Notes: a model not told the origin generated them from the letters alone. 64,000 bases of DNA from Caballeronia ptereochthonis (GCF_001545075.1 NZ_FCOB02000008.1:174493-238492); one strand, 5' to 3'. Positions 14,068 through 22,633 are shown, counted from the first letter of the stretch. Numbers and translations: made by a program.

Positions 14068-14640
14068 CTACGCGCGCGGATGCGCGAACTCGCTGACAGG
14101 ATGCGGCGGCTGCAGCGGATCGAAGTCGCTCCAGCGGCCTTGCTTCCAGCGGCCCGATGCGCGTTCGATATCCATGCCGCCCGCCTCGCGCAGCGCAGTC
14201 GCCGCCTGCTCCTGCGTCTCGGGCGAAACGTGCACCGCGACTACCACGCCCGCGTGCCGCGCTGGCTCTTCCGCACGCGACGCCGTCTTCGGCTTGTTCG
14301 TATGCGACATCGCGCCGACCAGCGATCCGACATACGCGCCGACACCGGCCGCGATCACCGAGACGAGCAGCGGCGCGTGAAAGACGGCGAAGACCGCCGC
14401 GCCCACCACGGCGCCGACGACCGCGCCGATCGTCACGCCCTTGCCGGCGCCCTTGGGCGCGCCGCTCGCGCCGGGATCGGTGCCGACATCGCCGCCGACC
14501 GGAAATCGCGCGTGCTGGCCGCTCGGATTGACGAAGAAGAGCGTCACGTCTTCTTCGACGAAGCCGCGCGCGAACAGACGCTGCGCTGCCGATTCGGCGG
14601 CAGGGAAAGTCTGAAATCGGCCTGCAATGATCAGTGACAT
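14068..14640 (-). CDS. Glycine-zipper membrane protein with a general-stress-like N-terminus
   Basis: 190 residues. AAGGAGGGAAC precedes the ATG. The N-terminal domain (1-45: LIIAGRFQTFPAAESAAQRLFARGF...DVTLFFV) resembles the alpha/beta domain of heat-induced or general stress proteins with permuted sequence. The middle is a glycine-zipper pair of helices (about 70-120, GAVVGAVVGAAVF and GVGAYVGSLVGAM). The C-terminal domain (140-175) again looks alpha/beta with SPETQEQAATALREAG. Last gene of the run that starts at 16236. Confidence 0.75.
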   Translation of the reverse strand: MSLIIAGRFQTFPAAESAAQRLFARGFVEEDVTLFFVNPSGQHARFPVGGDVGTDPGASGAPKGAGKGVTIGAVVGAVVGAAVFAVFHAPLLVSVIAAGVGAYVGSLVGAMSHTNKPKTASRAEEPARHAGVVVAVHVSPETQEQAATALREAGGMDIERASGRWKQGRWSDFDPLQPPHPVSEFAHPRA

Positions 14641-14696
14641 GTTCCCTCCTTGTTGACTGTGGGTTCGTGGTTCGTCGCGATGCGTGGCAAGCCCGC

Positions 14697-14984
14697 TTAC
14701 TCGGGCTCCAGGCCCGCGACGCGGAACAGTCCGCTTCTCAGCACGACGGGCTGGCCGCCGTTCTCGTCGAGCGCTTCGGCGCAAACCGCGCGGATGCGCG
14801 CCGCGCCGTTCGCGAAGGCGTCGAGCGTGTCTTCTTCGCGCGGCGACTTCGCGCCGAAGTGATCTTCGAGCGCCTCGGCGGTGATCGAGCACACGACCGG
14901 CTCGCCGTCGACGAGCGCGGCGAAGTGGACCGCGAGATCGTCGCCGTCATAAACGGGGGATTCGTCTGCGAACGTGATGTGCAT
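14697..14984 (-). CDS. DUF1488 family protein
   Basis: 95 residues from MHITFADESPVYDGDDL, the typical DUF1488 start, with GAGGAC seven bases before. It contains VDGEPVVCSITAEALEDHFGA, conserved in the family. An alternative ATG at 15059 overlaps the previous gene's stop as ATGA and would add 25 Ala-rich residues; coupling makes that possible, but family length favours 14984. Small cytoplasmic protein, function unknown. Confidence 0.75.
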   Translation of the reverse strand: MHITFADESPVYDGDDLAVHFAALVDGEPVVCSITAEALEDHFGAKSPREEDTLDAFANGAARIRAVCAEALDENGGQPVVLRSGLFRVAGLEPE

Positions 14985-15055
14985 GGTCGAGTCCTCATAA
15001 GCGGGACGGGAAGCAGGACGGGAAGCGGCGGCGCGCTCGGCGACGTTCGCGATGC

Positions 15056-15640
15056 TCATGACGCCGCCTTCGAGCCGGCGAGTTGCCGGGCCATCTCGTA
15101 GTGATGGCTGATGACCGGCAAGGCCTTGCTCGCCGCTGCTTTCAGGGCGGTGTCGTTGCCGCTCTCGCTTTCCTTCCTGAAGAGCTCGACGGCCTTCCGA
15201 TGGCCGCCGACCGCCACCTTCTCAATATAGGCCTTGTCGAACTCCGCGCCCTGGAGATTTTGCAGGCTGCCGATCACGGCCGTATCCGCGGCGGGCGGCG
15301 CCGTGATGCCGTGGCGCTTGGCGAGCACGTCGAGATTGCGCGCGAGCTTCGTGTGATCGACGATCATTCGCTGTGCGAATTCCTTCACCTGACGGTCGCT
15401 CGCATGCGTGAGCGCGAGCTTGCTCGCCGCGATCTCGGTGGCGCCCGCCTGGCCGGCGTCCTGCAGGAACTGCTGGTCGATCGTCGAGAGCTTCTGTGAT
15501 TGCGCGGATTGCGTGGATTGCGCCGCGCCGGCGCTGGCGGCGTCTTCGGTTTGCGCCTGCGCGAAGGGCGCGCAGGCGGTGAGCAGCACCGCGATCGCGC
15601 ACATGCGTGAGCGCGGCAGGTTCAAAGGGAATCTCGGCAT
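15056..15640 (-). CDS. DUF4142 periplasmic ferritin-like protein
   Basis: 194 residues. The signal peptide has a LLTACAPFAQAQ segment, cleavage near residue 31. The mature domain is helical with the DUF4142 pattern: DQQFLQDAGQAGATEIAASKLAL, VKEFAQRMIVDHTK and FDKAYIEKVAVGGHRKAVELF. CCGGAGCC sits eight bases before the ATG; 15670 is an alternative start. It lies between pfpI-like and DUF1488 genes. DUF4142 proteins are linked to oxidative and general stress; metal binding is proposed but not shown here. Confidence 0.82.
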   Translation of the reverse strand: MPRFPLNLPRSRMCAIAVLLTACAPFAQAQTEDAASAGAAQSTQSAQSQKLSTIDQQFLQDAGQAGATEIAASKLALTHASDRQVKEFAQRMIVDHTKLARNLDVLAKRHGITAPPAADTAVIGSLQNLQGAEFDKAYIEKVAVGGHRKAVELFRKESESGNDTALKAAASKALPVISHHYEMARQLAGSKAAS

Positions 15641-15684
15641 CGGCCTGGCTCCGGTTTCGCGCGGCATCATCGACAGCACGCGGC

Positions 15685-16236
15685 TCAGGCCGCGCGCACC
15701 TTGCCCAGCGCCTCGATCAGCGCCCGATTGAACGCCGGCAGATCGTCGGGCTTGCGGCTCGTGATGAGATTGCCGTCGATCTGCACTTCCTGGTCGACCC
15801 ACGTTCCGCCGGCATTGCGCACGTCGTCCTGCAAGCTCGGCCAGCTCGTCATCGTGCGGCCCGCCACGATACCCGCCGAGATCGGCAGCCAGCCGCCATG
15901 GCAGATCACGGCGATGGGCTTCTTCGCCTTGTCGGCTTCCTTGACGAAGCTCTGCGCCTTCGCATCGAGCCGGATCGCGTCGCCGTTCACGACGCCGCCC
16001 GGCAGCACGAGCGCGTCGTAATCGGCGGCGTTGGCCGCGTCGAGCGTGACGTCGACGTTCACCTTGTCGCCCTTGTCGACATGCTTGAAACCCTGAATCT
16101 GGCCGGGTTTCTGCGAGACGACATCCACTTGCGCGCCGGCTTCCTCGAGCGCGCGCTGCGGCTCGACGAGCTCCGCCTGCTCGAAGCCGTCGACCGCGAG
16201 GATCGCGACCTTGCAGCCGTTGAGGGAAATGGCCAT
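15685..16236 (-). CDS. DJ-1/PfpI family stress protein
   Basis: 183 residues. AAGGAGT precedes the ATG of MAISLNG. It is a flavodoxin-like glutamine-amidotransferase fold with the nucleophilic elbow AVICHGGW (Cys112) and Glu near residue 22 (FEQAELVEP) that would pair with it. PfpI-type members act as glyoxalases, deglycases or chaperones. It heads a run of stress-type genes (DUF4142, DUF1488, glycine zipper) on the minus strand and has a near-consensus sigma-54 promoter. Confidence 0.92.
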   Translation of the reverse strand: MAISLNGCKVAILAVDGFEQAELVEPQRALEEAGAQVDVVSQKPGQIQGFKHVDKGDKVNVDVTLDAANAADYDALVLPGGVVNGDAIRLDAKAQSFVKEADKAKKPIAVICHGGWLPISAGIVAGRTMTSWPSLQDDVRNAGGTWVDQEVQIDGNLITSRKPDDLPAFNRALIEALGKVRAA

Positions 16237-16299
16237 GAACACACTCCTTGTTGCTGGTTTCGAAGCTTCCGCGTCCGCGGAATCCATGCCCGAAGTTTC

Positions 16300-16315
16300 A
16301 GCAAGGGGTGTGCCC
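16300..16315 (-). promoter_or_regulatory. Strong candidate sigma-54 promoter of the PfpI operon
   Basis: The minus strand reads GGGCACACCCCTTGCT: GGCAC, five bases, TTGCT, with exact spacing. The -12 GC is 65 bases before the start at 16236. Confidence 0.75.
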
Positions 16316-16356
16316 AGCGCATCGGCGGGGCGGCCAGGAGAAGGGAGGGGACGGCG

Positions 16357-17724
16357 TCAGGCCGGCTCGACGCTGCGCTTGCCGGTCAGACGCAGCATGC
16401 TGACGACGGCCGCCGCCGCCGCGAACACCGCCGCGACCGCGAGCGCGATCGTCGCACCGCTTTTCGGGGCGACGCCGAAGATCAGCGCGACGAGCGCCGC
16501 GCCCAGCGTCTGTCCCGTGAGACGCGCGGTGCCGAGCATGCCGCTCGCGCCGCCGCTGCGATGCCGCGGCGCCGAGGAGAGCATCTGACGATTGTTCGGC
16601 GATTGAAACAGGCCGAAACCGAGCCCGCACACGGCCATGCGCCATGCGATGTCGAACGCGCCCGGATGCGCGCCGACGGTCGCGAGCAGAATGAGCCCGA
16701 CGGTCAGGATCGCGAGCCCGATGCCGCCCAGAAGACCGGCGGAATAACGGTCCGCGAGCACGCCCGATACCGGCGCGACGAACACGATGACGAGCGGCCA
16801 CGGCGTCATCAGGAAGCCGGTCTGGACCTGGCTCATGCCGAAGCCGTCCTGCAGCAGGAACGGCAGCGAAACGAACGCGAGCATCTGGGCGCAGAACGAG
16901 CACACCGAGGTGCCGACCGACAGCGCGAACACGGGAATGCGCATCAGGTCGATCGGCAGGAGCGGCGCGCTTTGCGTCAGTTGCCGCCGCACGAAGAAGT
17001 AGCCGATGACCACGGTCGCGACGATCTCGCCGAACAGCCAGGGCCGATGCTCGCCATGCCCGATGCCGTCCACCGCGACGATCGCGATGCCGAAGAAGAG
17101 CGCGTTCATGATCGCGCTGATGTAGTCATACGGCTGCCGATGCCCCGGCGTGCGCGGCATCGACGTCCAGCCGATCGCGAAGGCGGCGAGGCCAATCGGC
17201 ACGTTGATCGCGAAGAGCCACGGCCACGGCGCGACGGCGAGCACGCCGGAGGCGATGGTCGGCCCGATCACGGAGGAGATGGCGACCACCGTCGCGTTGA
17301 TGGCGACGCCGCGCCCGAGCTGGTCTTGCGGATAGATGATGCGCACGAGCGCCGTGTTGACGCTCATGATGCCCGCCGCGCCGAAGCCCTGCACGACGCG
17401 CGCGACGGTGAGCGCGACGAGCGAGCCGGACAGCGCGCACGCGAACGACGACACCGTGAAGAGCGCGAGCCCCGCCATGTAGACGCGCCGGTAGCCGATG
17501 CGGTCGCCGAGCGAGGCGAGCGGCAGGAGCGAAATGGTGATGGCCAGTTGATACGCGTTGACGACCCAGATGGAGTCGGCGGGCGAGGCGTTCAGATTGC
17601 GCGCGATGGTGGGCAGTGCGACGTTGGCGATGGCGCCGTCGAGCACCGCGAGCGTGATGCCGAGCGCGACGACTGCAATGGCCCAGTATCGCTGGGGAAG
17701 CGGCAGACCTTGTTCGGAATCCAT
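16357..17724 (-). CDS. MFS transporter, DHA2 (14-helix) drug-efflux type
   Basis: 455 residues, all membrane. Motif A-like LASLGDRIGYRRVYMAGL (about 69-86), motif C-like GPTIASGVLAVAPWPWLFAINVPIG (about 150-175), and motif D1-like VLDGAIANVALPTIA near 27-41 are typical of the EmrB/QacA group. It likely exports hydrophobic compounds with protons. No adjacent membrane-fusion (EmrA) gene is present. It lies upstream of the PfpI operon but is separated by a sigma-54 element. Confidence 0.9.
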   Translation of the reverse strand: MDSEQGLPLPQRYWAIAVVALGITLAVLDGAIANVALPTIARNLNASPADSIWVVNAYQLAITISLLPLASLGDRIGYRRVYMAGLALFTVSSFACALSGSLVALTVARVVQGFGAAGIMSVNTALVRIIYPQDQLGRGVAINATVVAISSVIGPTIASGVLAVAPWPWLFAINVPIGLAAFAIGWTSMPRTPGHRQPYDYISAIMNALFFGIAIVAVDGIGHGEHRPWLFGEIVATVVIGYFFVRRQLTQSAPLLPIDLMRIPVFALSVGTSVCSFCAQMLAFVSLPFLLQDGFGMSQVQTGFLMTPWPLVIVFVAPVSGVLADRYSAGLLGGIGLAILTVGLILLATVGAHPGAFDIAWRMAVCGLGFGLFQSPNNRQMLSSAPRHRSGGASGMLGTARLTGQTLGAALVALIFGVAPKSGATIALAVAAVFAAAAAVVSMLRLTGKRSVEPA

Positions 17725-17838
17725 CGATGGGCGGGAAGTGGCGGCGGCGCATTGTATGACGCGCCGGTTTCAAATTGCTTGTACGCCGGTTGCCGGAAGG
17801 GGCGCGGCCGGTGCCGGGGCCGCGCCATGTGCTTGCGC

Positions 17839-18342
17839 TTACTTCAGCTCGTACAAGCCGGTGTAGGTCGCCGAATCGATCTCGTTCAGGTGTGTCATGA
17901 AGCGCGCCACCGCGTTGGTCGTGTTCACGTCGAGCGGCAGGTTCTCCGCGGAGAGCGCGTGGATGCGGAAGATGTAGCGATGCGTCTTGTCGCCGCGTGG
18001 CGGTGCCGCGCCGCCGAAACCGACCGTGCCGTAGTCGTTGCGAAGCTGCAGCGCGCCTTGCGGCAGGAGGCTGCCGTCCGCCTTGCCGGCGTTGCGCGGC
18101 AGCGAGCGCACGTCGGGCGGGATGTTGACGACGATCCAGTGCCAGAAGCCGCTGCCCGTGGGCGCGTCCGGATCGTACACGGTGAGCGCGAGACTGCGCG
18201 TTTCGGCGGGCGGATCTTCCCATTGCAGCGCCGGAGAAATGTTCTCGCCCGAGCCGCCGAAAGCCTGCTGGTCGAATTCCTGCGCGCGCGTCATGAAGCC
18301 GTTCGCCGGAAATTCGTCGGACCAGATGCGGAAATCAGCCAT
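17839..18342 (-). CDS. YbhB/YbcL family protein (Raf kinase inhibitor-like, PEBP fold)
   Basis: 167 residues from MADFRIWSDEFP. A second ATG at 18351 sits too close to AAGGAGG, so 18342 is preferred. Conserved features: SPALQWEDPPAETRSLALTVYDPDAPTGSGFWHWIVVNIP (about 35-75) and HRYIFRIHAL near 125. PEBP proteins bind small anionic ligands. Bacterial roles are unclear. A GGCACG-type sigma-54 element lies upstream. Confidence 0.92.
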   Translation of the reverse strand: MADFRIWSDEFPANGFMTRAQEFDQQAFGGSGENISPALQWEDPPAETRSLALTVYDPDAPTGSGFWHWIVVNIPPDVRSLPRNAGKADGSLLPQGALQLRNDYGTVGFGGAAPPRGDKTHRYIFRIHALSAENLPLDVNTTNAVARFMTHLNEIDSATYTGLYELK

Positions 18343-18699
18343 GAGAGTCATGCCTCCTTCTTATAGCGGTGTGGATGGATGCGGCCCGGCGCGCGGCATC
18401 GGAACAGCCCGCGGCGGCTCGCCCGGTCACGTGGGCGGGTGCAGCAAACGTGCCCGGCCGTTGCGTGCCGCTCATCGGGACGCGCCTCGCGCGGGGACCG
18501 CGAGCGCAGCGAGGGCGCAGCCAACCGAGTGTAGCATCTGCCCCCGATATGCGGCATGAGCGCGCACGCCGCGGCTGCGGCGCGCGCCACCGGCCCCGAA
18601 CCCGCAGTGGGCGCTGAATATGGCGCGCTACAATATCGCGATGAATTCGGGGATCAATCAGGAATCAACTGCGAGCCGGCGCGAGCCGAAAGGATGACC
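18343..18699. other. Divergent intergenic region
   Basis: 357 bases between the YbhB gene and the PAS-GGDEF gene, no gene supported. It holds the minus-strand sigma-54 element at 18440-18455, an inverted repeat CTCGCG-N7-CGCGAG near 18486-18504, and a TACAAT box near 18630 that could serve the plus-strand gene. Confidence 0.45.
18440..18455 (-). promoter_or_regulatory. Candidate sigma-54 promoter of the YbhB gene
   Basis: The minus strand reads GGGCACGTTTGCTGCA: GGCACG-N4-CTGCA with GG and GC ten bases apart. The -12 GC is 99 bases before the start at 18342. Confidence 0.65.
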
Positions 18700-20187
18700 A
18701 TGCCAAACGACCCGCGCCGCGCCGCCGGTCAATTCATGCGGGCGAGCGTGCCGGAGGGCGATGCCGACATGTTCGACCTCGCGCCCGTCTCGCTCTGGCT
18801 CGAGGACTTCAGCGCCGTGCGCGAGCAGTTCGCGGACTGGCGCGCGGCGGGCGTCACCGACCTGCGCGCGTTTCTCGCCGAGCATCCCGGGCGCATCGCC
18901 GAATGTTCGTCGCGCATTCGCGTCGTGAAGGTCAATCAGCGCACGCTGTCGCTCTTCAACGCGAAGGACGTCGACCATCTCGTGCAGAACCTCGATCGCG
19001 TGTTCCGCGACGACATGCTCACGACTCACGTCGACGAACTCGATCAGTTGTGGTCCGGCAAGCTGCGATTCGTCAGCCAGACGGTCAACTACACGCTCGA
19101 CGGCAAGCGGCTCGACGTGTTGCTCAAGGCTGTCGTCCTGCCGGGCCACGAGGACACGTGGAGCCGCGTGCTCGTCACCATCGAGGACATCACCGAACTC
19201 GAAGCCATGCGCCGCACGGCCGCCGCGAGCGAGCTCTATGCGCGCGGGCTGTTCGAGCATTCGCCGGTGTCGCTGTGGGTCGAGGACTTCAGTTCCGTGA
19301 AGGCGCTGCTCGATGACGTGCGCGAGCGCGGCATCGTCGACTTTCGCACCTTCACCAACGTGCACCCCGAATTCGTCGAGCGCTGCATGCAGGAGATTCA
19401 CGTGCTCGACGTGAATCAGCACACGCTGCGCATGTTCGCCGCGCCCGACAAGACGACGCTGCTCTCGCGCCTGCCCGATATTTTCCGCGACGACATGCAG
19501 CAGCACTTTCAGGAGCAGCTGATCGACCTGTGGGAAGGCAAGCTCTTCCATCAGCGTGAAGTCCTCAACTATTCGCTGGAAGGCAACGAGGTGCACGTGC
19601 ATCTGCAGTTCTCGGTGTTTCCGGGGCACGAGGCGCGCTGGGATCTCGTGCTCGTCGCGCTGACCGACATCAGCGCGCGCAAGAAGGCCGAGGCGTATCT
19701 GGAATTCCTCGGCAAGCACGACGTGCTCACGAAGCTCAAGAACCGCTCGTTCTACATCGACGAGATCAATCGCCTCGAGCGCAAGGGCCCGTTCCCGGTG
19801 ACGGCGATCGCCGTCGACGTGAACGGCCTGAAGGCGGTGAACGATCAGCTGGGCCATGCCGCCGGCGACGCCCTCCTGCGCCGCGCGGGCGAAGTGCTCG
19901 CCAAGGCGGTGGAAAAGCCGTTCCAGGCGGCGCGCATCGGCGGAGACGAGTTCGTGGTGCTTCTGCCGGGCACGGACGAGCGCGGCGGCGAGGCGGTGAT
20001 GGACGGCATTCGCCAGTTGCTCGAAGTGAACAACCAGTTCTATTCGGGCATGCCGCTTTCATTCGCGATGGGCGCGGCCACCGCGAGCGACGGCGAACGT
20101 CTCGAAGCGATGCTGCAACGCGCCGACGCCGTGATGTACACCGAGAAGCGCGCGCATTACGAGGCAAGCCAGCGCAAGGACGCGTGA
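18700..20187 (+). CDS. Tandem-PAS diguanylate cyclase
   Basis: 495 residues. GAAAGGA precedes ATGACC, so the second ATG (18700, MPNDPRR) is best spaced. Two PAS-like domains (about 18-165 and 180-330) are clear duplicates: each begins with PVSLW(L/V)EDFS and has a (V/L)NQ(R/H)TL motif and a VFRDDM/IFRDDM motif. The GGDEF domain follows with intact active site GGDEF at 414-418. The usual RxxD inhibitory site is not seen. It should make cyclic di-GMP in the cytoplasm; no membrane segment. Confidence 0.92.
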   Translation: MPNDPRRAAGQFMRASVPEGDADMFDLAPVSLWLEDFSAVREQFADWRAAGVTDLRAFLAEHPGRIAECSSRIRVVKVNQRTLSLFNAKDVDHLVQNLDRVFRDDMLTTHVDELDQLWSGKLRFVSQTVNYTLDGKRLDVLLKAVVLPGHEDTWSRVLVTIEDITELEAMRRTAAASELYARGLFEHSPVSLWVEDFSSVKALLDDVRERGIVDFRTFTNVHPEFVERCMQEIHVLDVNQHTLRMFAAPDKTTLLSRLPDIFRDDMQQHFQEQLIDLWEGKLFHQREVLNYSLEGNEVHVHLQFSVFPGHEARWDLVLVALTDISARKKAEAYLEFLGKHDVLTKLKNRSFYIDEINRLERKGPFPVTAIAVDVNGLKAVNDQLGHAAGDALLRRAGEVLAKAVEKPFQAARIGGDEFVVLLPGTDERGGEAVMDGIRQLLEVNNQFYSGMPLSFAMGAATASDGERLEAMLQRADAVMYTEKRAHYEASQRKDA

Positions 20188-20196
20188 GCGCGGCGG

Positions 20197-20598
20197 CTAG
20201 TTTTGCGGCCCGGTCACTTCGTCGATGCCGCGATTGAGCGCCGGGCACGCCTCGCCGATTTCCTTCCGATACTCCGCGGGATTGCTCGTCTTCAGCTTGT
20301 CGAAGCGTTCGACGGTCGGCTGCGCCTGCGCGAGACCGAGCTTCCATTCGCTGTCGAAATCGGGTGCGTCGGGAAAGTTCGCGCGGGCCGTGTCCTTGAA
20401 ACGCGCGACCTTCGCGGCATCGATATGACACACGTCCGCCGCGCCGCGCGCGATGTTCGCGCTCGTCATCACGCCTTCGGCGGCCATCAGTTGCTGCGAG
20501 GAAGGATGACCCGGCGGCAGCGCGGTTTGCGCCGCTGCGGACAGGCACCACGCAGCCGTGGAGGCGGCGGCGAGAAGGTTCGAACGCTTCATGCGCAT
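20197..20598 (-). CDS. Small periplasmic protein, family not recognised
   Basis: 133 residues from MRMKRSN; MKRSN at 20592 is an alternative start. A signal peptide is cleaved near AAAQT (about residue 24). The mature part is helical and has two Cys (DVCHID and EACPAL) likely to form a disulfide. Convergent with the cyclase gene. No catalytic motif. Confidence 0.75.
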   Translation of the reverse strand: MRMKRSNLLAAASTAAWCLSAAAQTALPPGHPSSQQLMAAEGVMTSANIARGAADVCHIDAAKVARFKDTARANFPDAPDFDSEWKLGLAQAQPTVERFDKLKTSNPAEYRKEIGEACPALNRGIDEVTGPQN

Positions 20599-20707
20599 CG
20601 GTTTTGTATTTGTATGCGGGGAAGGAAAAATTATAGGTGAACCCGCATGAAATGAATGCCGCGCACGGCAAAGATGCGTATAACGCCCGTGCTAGAATCG
20701 ATTTCCA

Positions 20708-21409
20708 ATGCCGTTCTCAGACAGAAAAATGAAAAAAGGAAGCAAGGCCGCTAGTACTGCGCCCTCGTCGACCATAGCGGAAGGGCGGCGCAAGTACGAT
20801 CCTGAGGAGACCAAGCGGAACATTCTGGACATCGCCACGCAGGAGTTTTCGGCGATGGGACTCGCGGGCGCGCGCGTCGATGCCATCGCGGAGCGCACCA
20901 GCACCACGAAGCGCATGCTGTACTACTACTTCGGCAGCAAGGAAGGTCTGTACGAGGCGGTGCTGGAGCAGGTCTACGGCGACATCCGCGCGCTCGAGCA
21001 GGAGCTGCAGCTCGCGGAGATGGAGCCTGAGGAAGCGCTGCGCGAGTTCGTCGGCTTCACGTTCGACTATCACGACAAGCATCGCGATTTCGTGCGCCTC
21101 GTGACGATCGAGAACATTCACGCCGCGAAGTACATCGAACAATCGAAGACCTTCAAGGCGCGCAATTCGACGGTCGTGAAAACCATCGAGGATCTCATCG
21201 CGCGCGGCGTCGCGGCCGGGAAGTTTCGCGACGACGTCGATCCGATCGATCTGCACCTGATGATCAGCTCATTGTGCTTCCATCGCGTGGCGAACCGTCA
21301 TACGTGGGGCGCCGCGTTCGGACGCGACCCGTCGGGGCCGCGCTCGCGGGCGCGGCATCGCGAGATGATCGTCGATGCGGTGTTGCGCTTCATGCGGCGC
21401 GAAGGCTGA
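20708..21409 (+). CDS. TetR-family regulator of the quinate/shikimate locus
   Basis: 233 residues. A polar N-terminal tail (1-30) precedes the TetR HTH (about 35-80) with RVDAIAERTSTTKRMLYYYFGSKEGLY. The C-terminal ligand domain has EFVGFTFDYHDKHRDFVRLV. It neighbours a shikimate-dehydrogenase-like gene and quiC, so it probably controls quinate or shikimate breakdown; the ligand is inferred from context. A TAGAAT box lies just upstream at about 20692. Confidence 0.9.
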   Translation: MPFSDRKMKKGSKAASTAPSSTIAEGRRKYDPEETKRNILDIATQEFSAMGLAGARVDAIAERTSTTKRMLYYYFGSKEGLYEAVLEQVYGDIRALEQELQLAEMEPEEALREFVGFTFDYHDKHRDFVRLVTIENIHAAKYIEQSKTFKARNSTVVKTIEDLIARGVAAGKFRDDVDPIDLHLMISSLCFHRVANRHTWGAAFGRDPSGPRSRARHREMIVDAVLRFMRREG

Positions 21410-21430
21410 AGCCTCGCGCGCGCAAATAGC

Positions 21431-21468
21431 AGAACGGCGGCGCTTCCACGAGGCCGCCGTTCTTCTTT
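21431..21468. terminator. Terminator between tetR-type gene and shikimate dehydrogenase
   Basis: AGAACGGCGGC (21431-21441) and GCCGCCGTTCT (21453-21463) pair perfectly and are followed by TCTTT. The two flanking genes converge here. Confidence 0.82.
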
Positions 21469-21480
21469 GCCGGCGCTGGA

Positions 21481-22338
21481 TCAGCGTTCCAGCAGGGTCT
21501 GGAAGTGCGCGAACATGCGCTCGGCGTCCGGCTCGCGGCCGGTGAAAATGCGCAGCGCATCGACCGCCTGGCACACGGCCATGCCGCCGCCGCTGACCGT
21601 GCGGCAGCCGATCGCCTTCGCCGCCTTCAGCAGCTCCGTTTCGAGCGGGAAATAGACGATCTCCGCCACCCACAGCGCCTCGTGCAGATATTCCGCCGGC
21701 AGCGGCAGACCGGGCAGCTTCGCCATGCCGGTCGGCGTCGCGTGGATGAGGCCGCTCGCCGCCTGCAGCGTTTCGCGCAGGTCGCCGCCGCTTTTCACGA
21801 TGCGGCCGGGGAAGCGCGCCGCGAGTTCGGCCGCGAGCGAGGCGGCGCGCGATTCATCGGAGTCGAAGAGCGTGAGCTCGCGTGCGCCCATCGTGAGCGC
21901 CGCATGCGCGACGGCCGCGCCCGCGCCGCCCGCGCCGAGTTGCACGACGCGCTCGAGCGGCGCGGCGGGCAGCCCGCGCTGGAACGCGCGCGCAAATCCC
22001 GACCAGTCCGTGTTATAGCCGATGCGCTTGCCGTCCTTCAGCACCACCGTGTTGACGGCGCCGAGCGCGCGGGCGTCGGGATCGAGCTCGTCGAGCAGCG
22101 GAATCACGCTCTGCTTGCACGGATAGGTGACGTTCAGGCCGTCGTAGCCCATGTGCTCTGCCGCGACGAGCAGCTCGGGCAGGGCGGACGGCTCGAGCCG
22201 CAGCGCCTGCAGATCGATGCGGCGATACACGTAATTGAGCCCGAGAATGCGGCCTTCCTGCTCGTGCATGGCGGGCGTGAGCGAGCCGCCGATGCCCGAT
22301 CCGATCAGGCCGATGAGATACGAAGTCTTGCTGGTCAT
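21481..22338 (-). CDS. Shikimate/quinate 5-dehydrogenase family enzyme
   Basis: 285 residues. The substrate domain has SGIGGSLTPAMHEQEG and NVTYPCKQSV with the catalytic Lys; GYNTDWSGF carries the conserved Asn-Thr-Asp. The nucleotide domain has the GAGGAGAAV loop (about 133-141) and a FDSDESRA acidic residue after the second strand, which suggests NAD rather than NADP. With quiC divergent and a TetR gene nearby, the role is probably catabolic (quinate or shikimate oxidation) rather than aromatic biosynthesis. Confidence 0.9.
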   Translation of the reverse strand: MTSKTSYLIGLIGSGIGGSLTPAMHEQEGRILGLNYVYRRIDLQALRLEPSALPELLVAAEHMGYDGLNVTYPCKQSVIPLLDELDPDARALGAVNTVVLKDGKRIGYNTDWSGFARAFQRGLPAAPLERVVQLGAGGAGAAVAHAALTMGARELTLFDSDESRAASLAAELAARFPGRIVKSGGDLRETLQAASGLIHATPTGMAKLPGLPLPAEYLHEALWVAEIVYFPLETELLKAAKAIGCRTVSGGGMAVCQAVDALRIFTGREPDAERMFAHFQTLLER

Positions 22339-22486
22339 GCGAGCGCTCCGGCATGGGTGAGCACTGTTTCATGCGCCGGAAAAGGCCGCAGGGGGCCACG
22401 GAGCCGGCGCGATGCTGCAGTGCGAAATTAAGTACGTCGCAGTGTGAACGCACGGGCAAGCCTTGTCGTTCCGTGTTTTCACGTAT

Positions 22487-22514
22487 TTGTACGGTCTAGT
22501 TAGTTTGTTATTAT
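22487..22514 (+). promoter_or_regulatory. Candidate sigma-70 promoter of quiC
   Basis: TTGTAC (22487-22492) and TATTAT (22509-22514) are separated by 16 bases in an AT-rich patch, about 120 bases before the quiC start. The spacer contains TCTAGTTAG, a possible regulator site. Confidence 0.45.
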
Positions 22515-22633
22515 CACGCAGAATGAGACGGATTGCGCGCGTTCGCCATCCGTCCCCGGCGCGGACGTCCTACACTGACAGCAACCGCATCCGATCCATC
22601 CCGCATCACACCGAGTGCAACGAGGAGGCAGCG

